Assembly (NCBI GenBank): GCA_005798925.1
Contig: SYID01000074.1
Location: 1 to 7,578 of the forward strand
DNA length: 7,578 nt
Origin: Verrucomicrobiota bacterium
GTDB taxonomy: Bacteria > Verrucomicrobiota > Verrucomicrobiia > Opitutales > UBA953
Direction: 5' to 3'
Shown here: one piece after another, positions 6,610 to 7,578 of the stretch
How the letters are laid out: each line of letters starts with the position of its first letter
Numbering within the stretch: the stretch's first letter is position 1
The notes under the pieces: model-generated
Told to the model about the DNA's origin: nothing
Databases searched by the model: none
What the model saw: the letters and a program-made list of their open reading frames with translations, nothing else
Translations under genes and position numbers: made by a program

Positions 6610-6610
6610 C

Positions 6611-7578
6611 ATGAACGCCCTCCTCGCCGTGGCCCAAGGCATCGACCCTTGGATCGCCTTCTGCTCGCTCGTCACCGTCGTCATCACCGTCGGCATGGGC
6701 TTCTGGTCCGCCGGCAAGTCCAAGAGCGCCGGCGACTTCTTCGTCGCGGGTCGCTCCGTGTCCGTCGGTTGGAACGCCTCCGCCATCTCCGGCGAATACC
6801 TCTCCGCCGCCTCCTTCATGGGCGTCGCCGGCATGGTCATGCTCAACGGCTACGACGCGCTCTGGTATCCCGTGTGCTACGCCTGCGGCTACCTCTTCCT
6901 CCTGCTCTTCATCGCCGGGCCGCTGCGTCGCTTCGGCGCCTACACCATCCCGGACTTCGCCGAAGGCCGCTATGACTCGCCGCTCTTCCGCAAGATCGCC
7001 GTCTGCTTCGTGCTCTTCATCGGCTTCTTCTACACCATGCCGCAGATGAAGGGCGCCGGCACCACGCTCGCCTACATCTTCCCCGGCCTGCACTATTCCG
7101 TCGGCGTCATCGTCGTCGGGGCGGTCATCACGCTCAACGTGTCGCTCGGCGGCATGAAGGGCATCACCCTCGTGCAGGCCTTCCAATATTGGCTGAAGGT
7201 CTTCGCCATCACCCTGCCGATCTTCGTCCTGGCCGCCATCGTCGGCCACTACCACGAGCACCTCGAGGCCAATAAGACCGCCCAGGAAAACGTCGCCGCC
7301 GCCCCGGCAGGCATCGAGCGCAAGGCCCTGCCGGCCAAGGCGCCGAAGGACGAACAGTGGATCGCGCCGTTCGGCAGCCTGACCACCAAGGCCGTCGACG
7401 CCGCCATCAAGGCCGCGAAGACCCCCGAGGAGAAGGCCGCGCTCGAGGCGAACAAGAAGCCCTACTCCCTCCTCTACACCTACTCGCTGATCATCGCGCT
7501 CGTCTGCGGCACCGCCGGCCTGCCGCACATCCTCGTCCGCTTCTACACGAACCCGGACGGCGTCGCCGCCAAGCGCAC
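6611..7578 (+). CDS. ActP-type solute:sodium symporter (partial at right edge)
   Basis: The first 322 codons of a solute:sodium symporter (SSS family) resembling the acetate/monocarboxylate permease ActP are visible. The frame is open to the window end, and the full protein is normally about 550-600 residues. Helix 1 spans about 13-31. GDFFVAGRSV (41-50) and WNASAISGEYLSAASFMG (54-71) are the family's N-terminal signature around the sodium and substrate sites. GPLRRFGAYTIPDFAEGRY (103-121) and GTAGLPHILVRFYTNPDG (300-317) are also strongly conserved in ActP-like members. Several hydrophobic helices lie between (about 85-102, 128-142, 163-178, 196-212). Residues 213-285 form an unusually long hydrophilic loop rich in Ala, Lys and Glu between two helices. 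The ATG at 6611 follows the DUF485 stop by one base with no evident Shine-Dalgarno, so translation is probably coupled. Acetate or a similar short carboxylate is the likely substrate, but it is not proven by the sequence, and no acetyl-CoA synthetase gene is visible. Confidence 0.93.
   Translation, partial: MNALLAVAQGIDPWIAFCSLVTVVITVGMGFWSAGKSKSAGDFFVAGRSVSVGWNASAISGEYLSAASFMGVAGMVMLNGYDALWYPVCYACGYLFLLLFIAGPLRRFGAYTIPDFAEGRYDSPLFRKIAVCFVLFIGFFYTMPQMKGAGTTLAYIFPGLHYSVGVIVVGAVITLNVSLGGMKGITLVQAFQYWLKVFAITLPIFVLAAIVGHYHEHLEANKTAQENVAAAPAGIERKALPAKAPKDEQWIAPFGSLTTKAVDAAIKAAKTPEEKAALEANKKPYSLLYTYSLIIALVCGTAGLPHILVRFYTNPDGVAAKR

Noticed and set aside
6545..7528. 327-codon open reading frame on the - strand opposite the DUF485/symporter genes
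   Set aside because: Its product is a Glu/Asp/Gly/Val-rich string mirroring the membrane-protein codons on the other strand. The + strand has conserved SSS family motifs.
1..7578. CRISPR arrays, insertion sequences, tRNA genes or phage genes
   Set aside because: I saw no regularly spaced direct repeats, no transposase or integrase motifs and no tRNA-like cloverleaf. Nearly all bases fall in recognised protein genes.

Overview
The window looks like a chromosomal segment of a G+C-rich, Gram-negative bacterium. It carries two TonB-dependent outer-membrane receptors and a secreted sulfatase ending in EF-hands. Together with the DUF485/ActP-type symporter pair, this combination fits the Verrucomicrobiota (Opitutae-like) or a related PVC lineage. 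That placement is an inference from gene style; no rRNA or other phylogenetic marker is present except the end of ilvC.

Layout. At the left edge is the last third of ilvC on the + strand (1-354). A strong hairpin (381-406) follows, probably terminating in both directions, since the sulfatase gene (416-2065, - strand) converges on it. Upstream of the sulfatase on the - strand, 53 bp away and with no terminator between them, is a 667-residue TonB-dependent receptor with a histidine-rich plug (2119-4122). Upstream again is a second receptor of 663 residues (4209-6200) whose plug resembles the zinc receptor ZnuD. A 12-bp perfect terminator stem facing the - strand lies in the 86-bp gap between the two receptors. 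A 97-bp divergent intergenic region (6201-6297) separates the ZnuD-like gene from a + strand pair: a DUF485 small membrane protein (6298-6609) and, one base later, an ActP-type solute:sodium symporter that runs off the right edge (6611-7578).

How the genes work together. Just upstream of the ZnuD-like start is a perfect 17-bp palindrome (6213-6229) of the shape used by Fur-superfamily repressors, so zinc-responsive control by Zur is the leading hypothesis. The second receptor and the sulfatase form a probable transcription unit. It may handle a sulfated or metal-bound ligand, although no SusD-type lipoprotein or glycoside hydrolase is present to make it a standard polysaccharide-utilisation locus. 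The DUF485-symporter pair is a typical yjcH-actP-like module for uptake of acetate or other short monocarboxylates. Every base belongs to a recognisable gene or a short intergenic gap. I see no mobile element, CRISPR array, tRNA or wholly unknown system.
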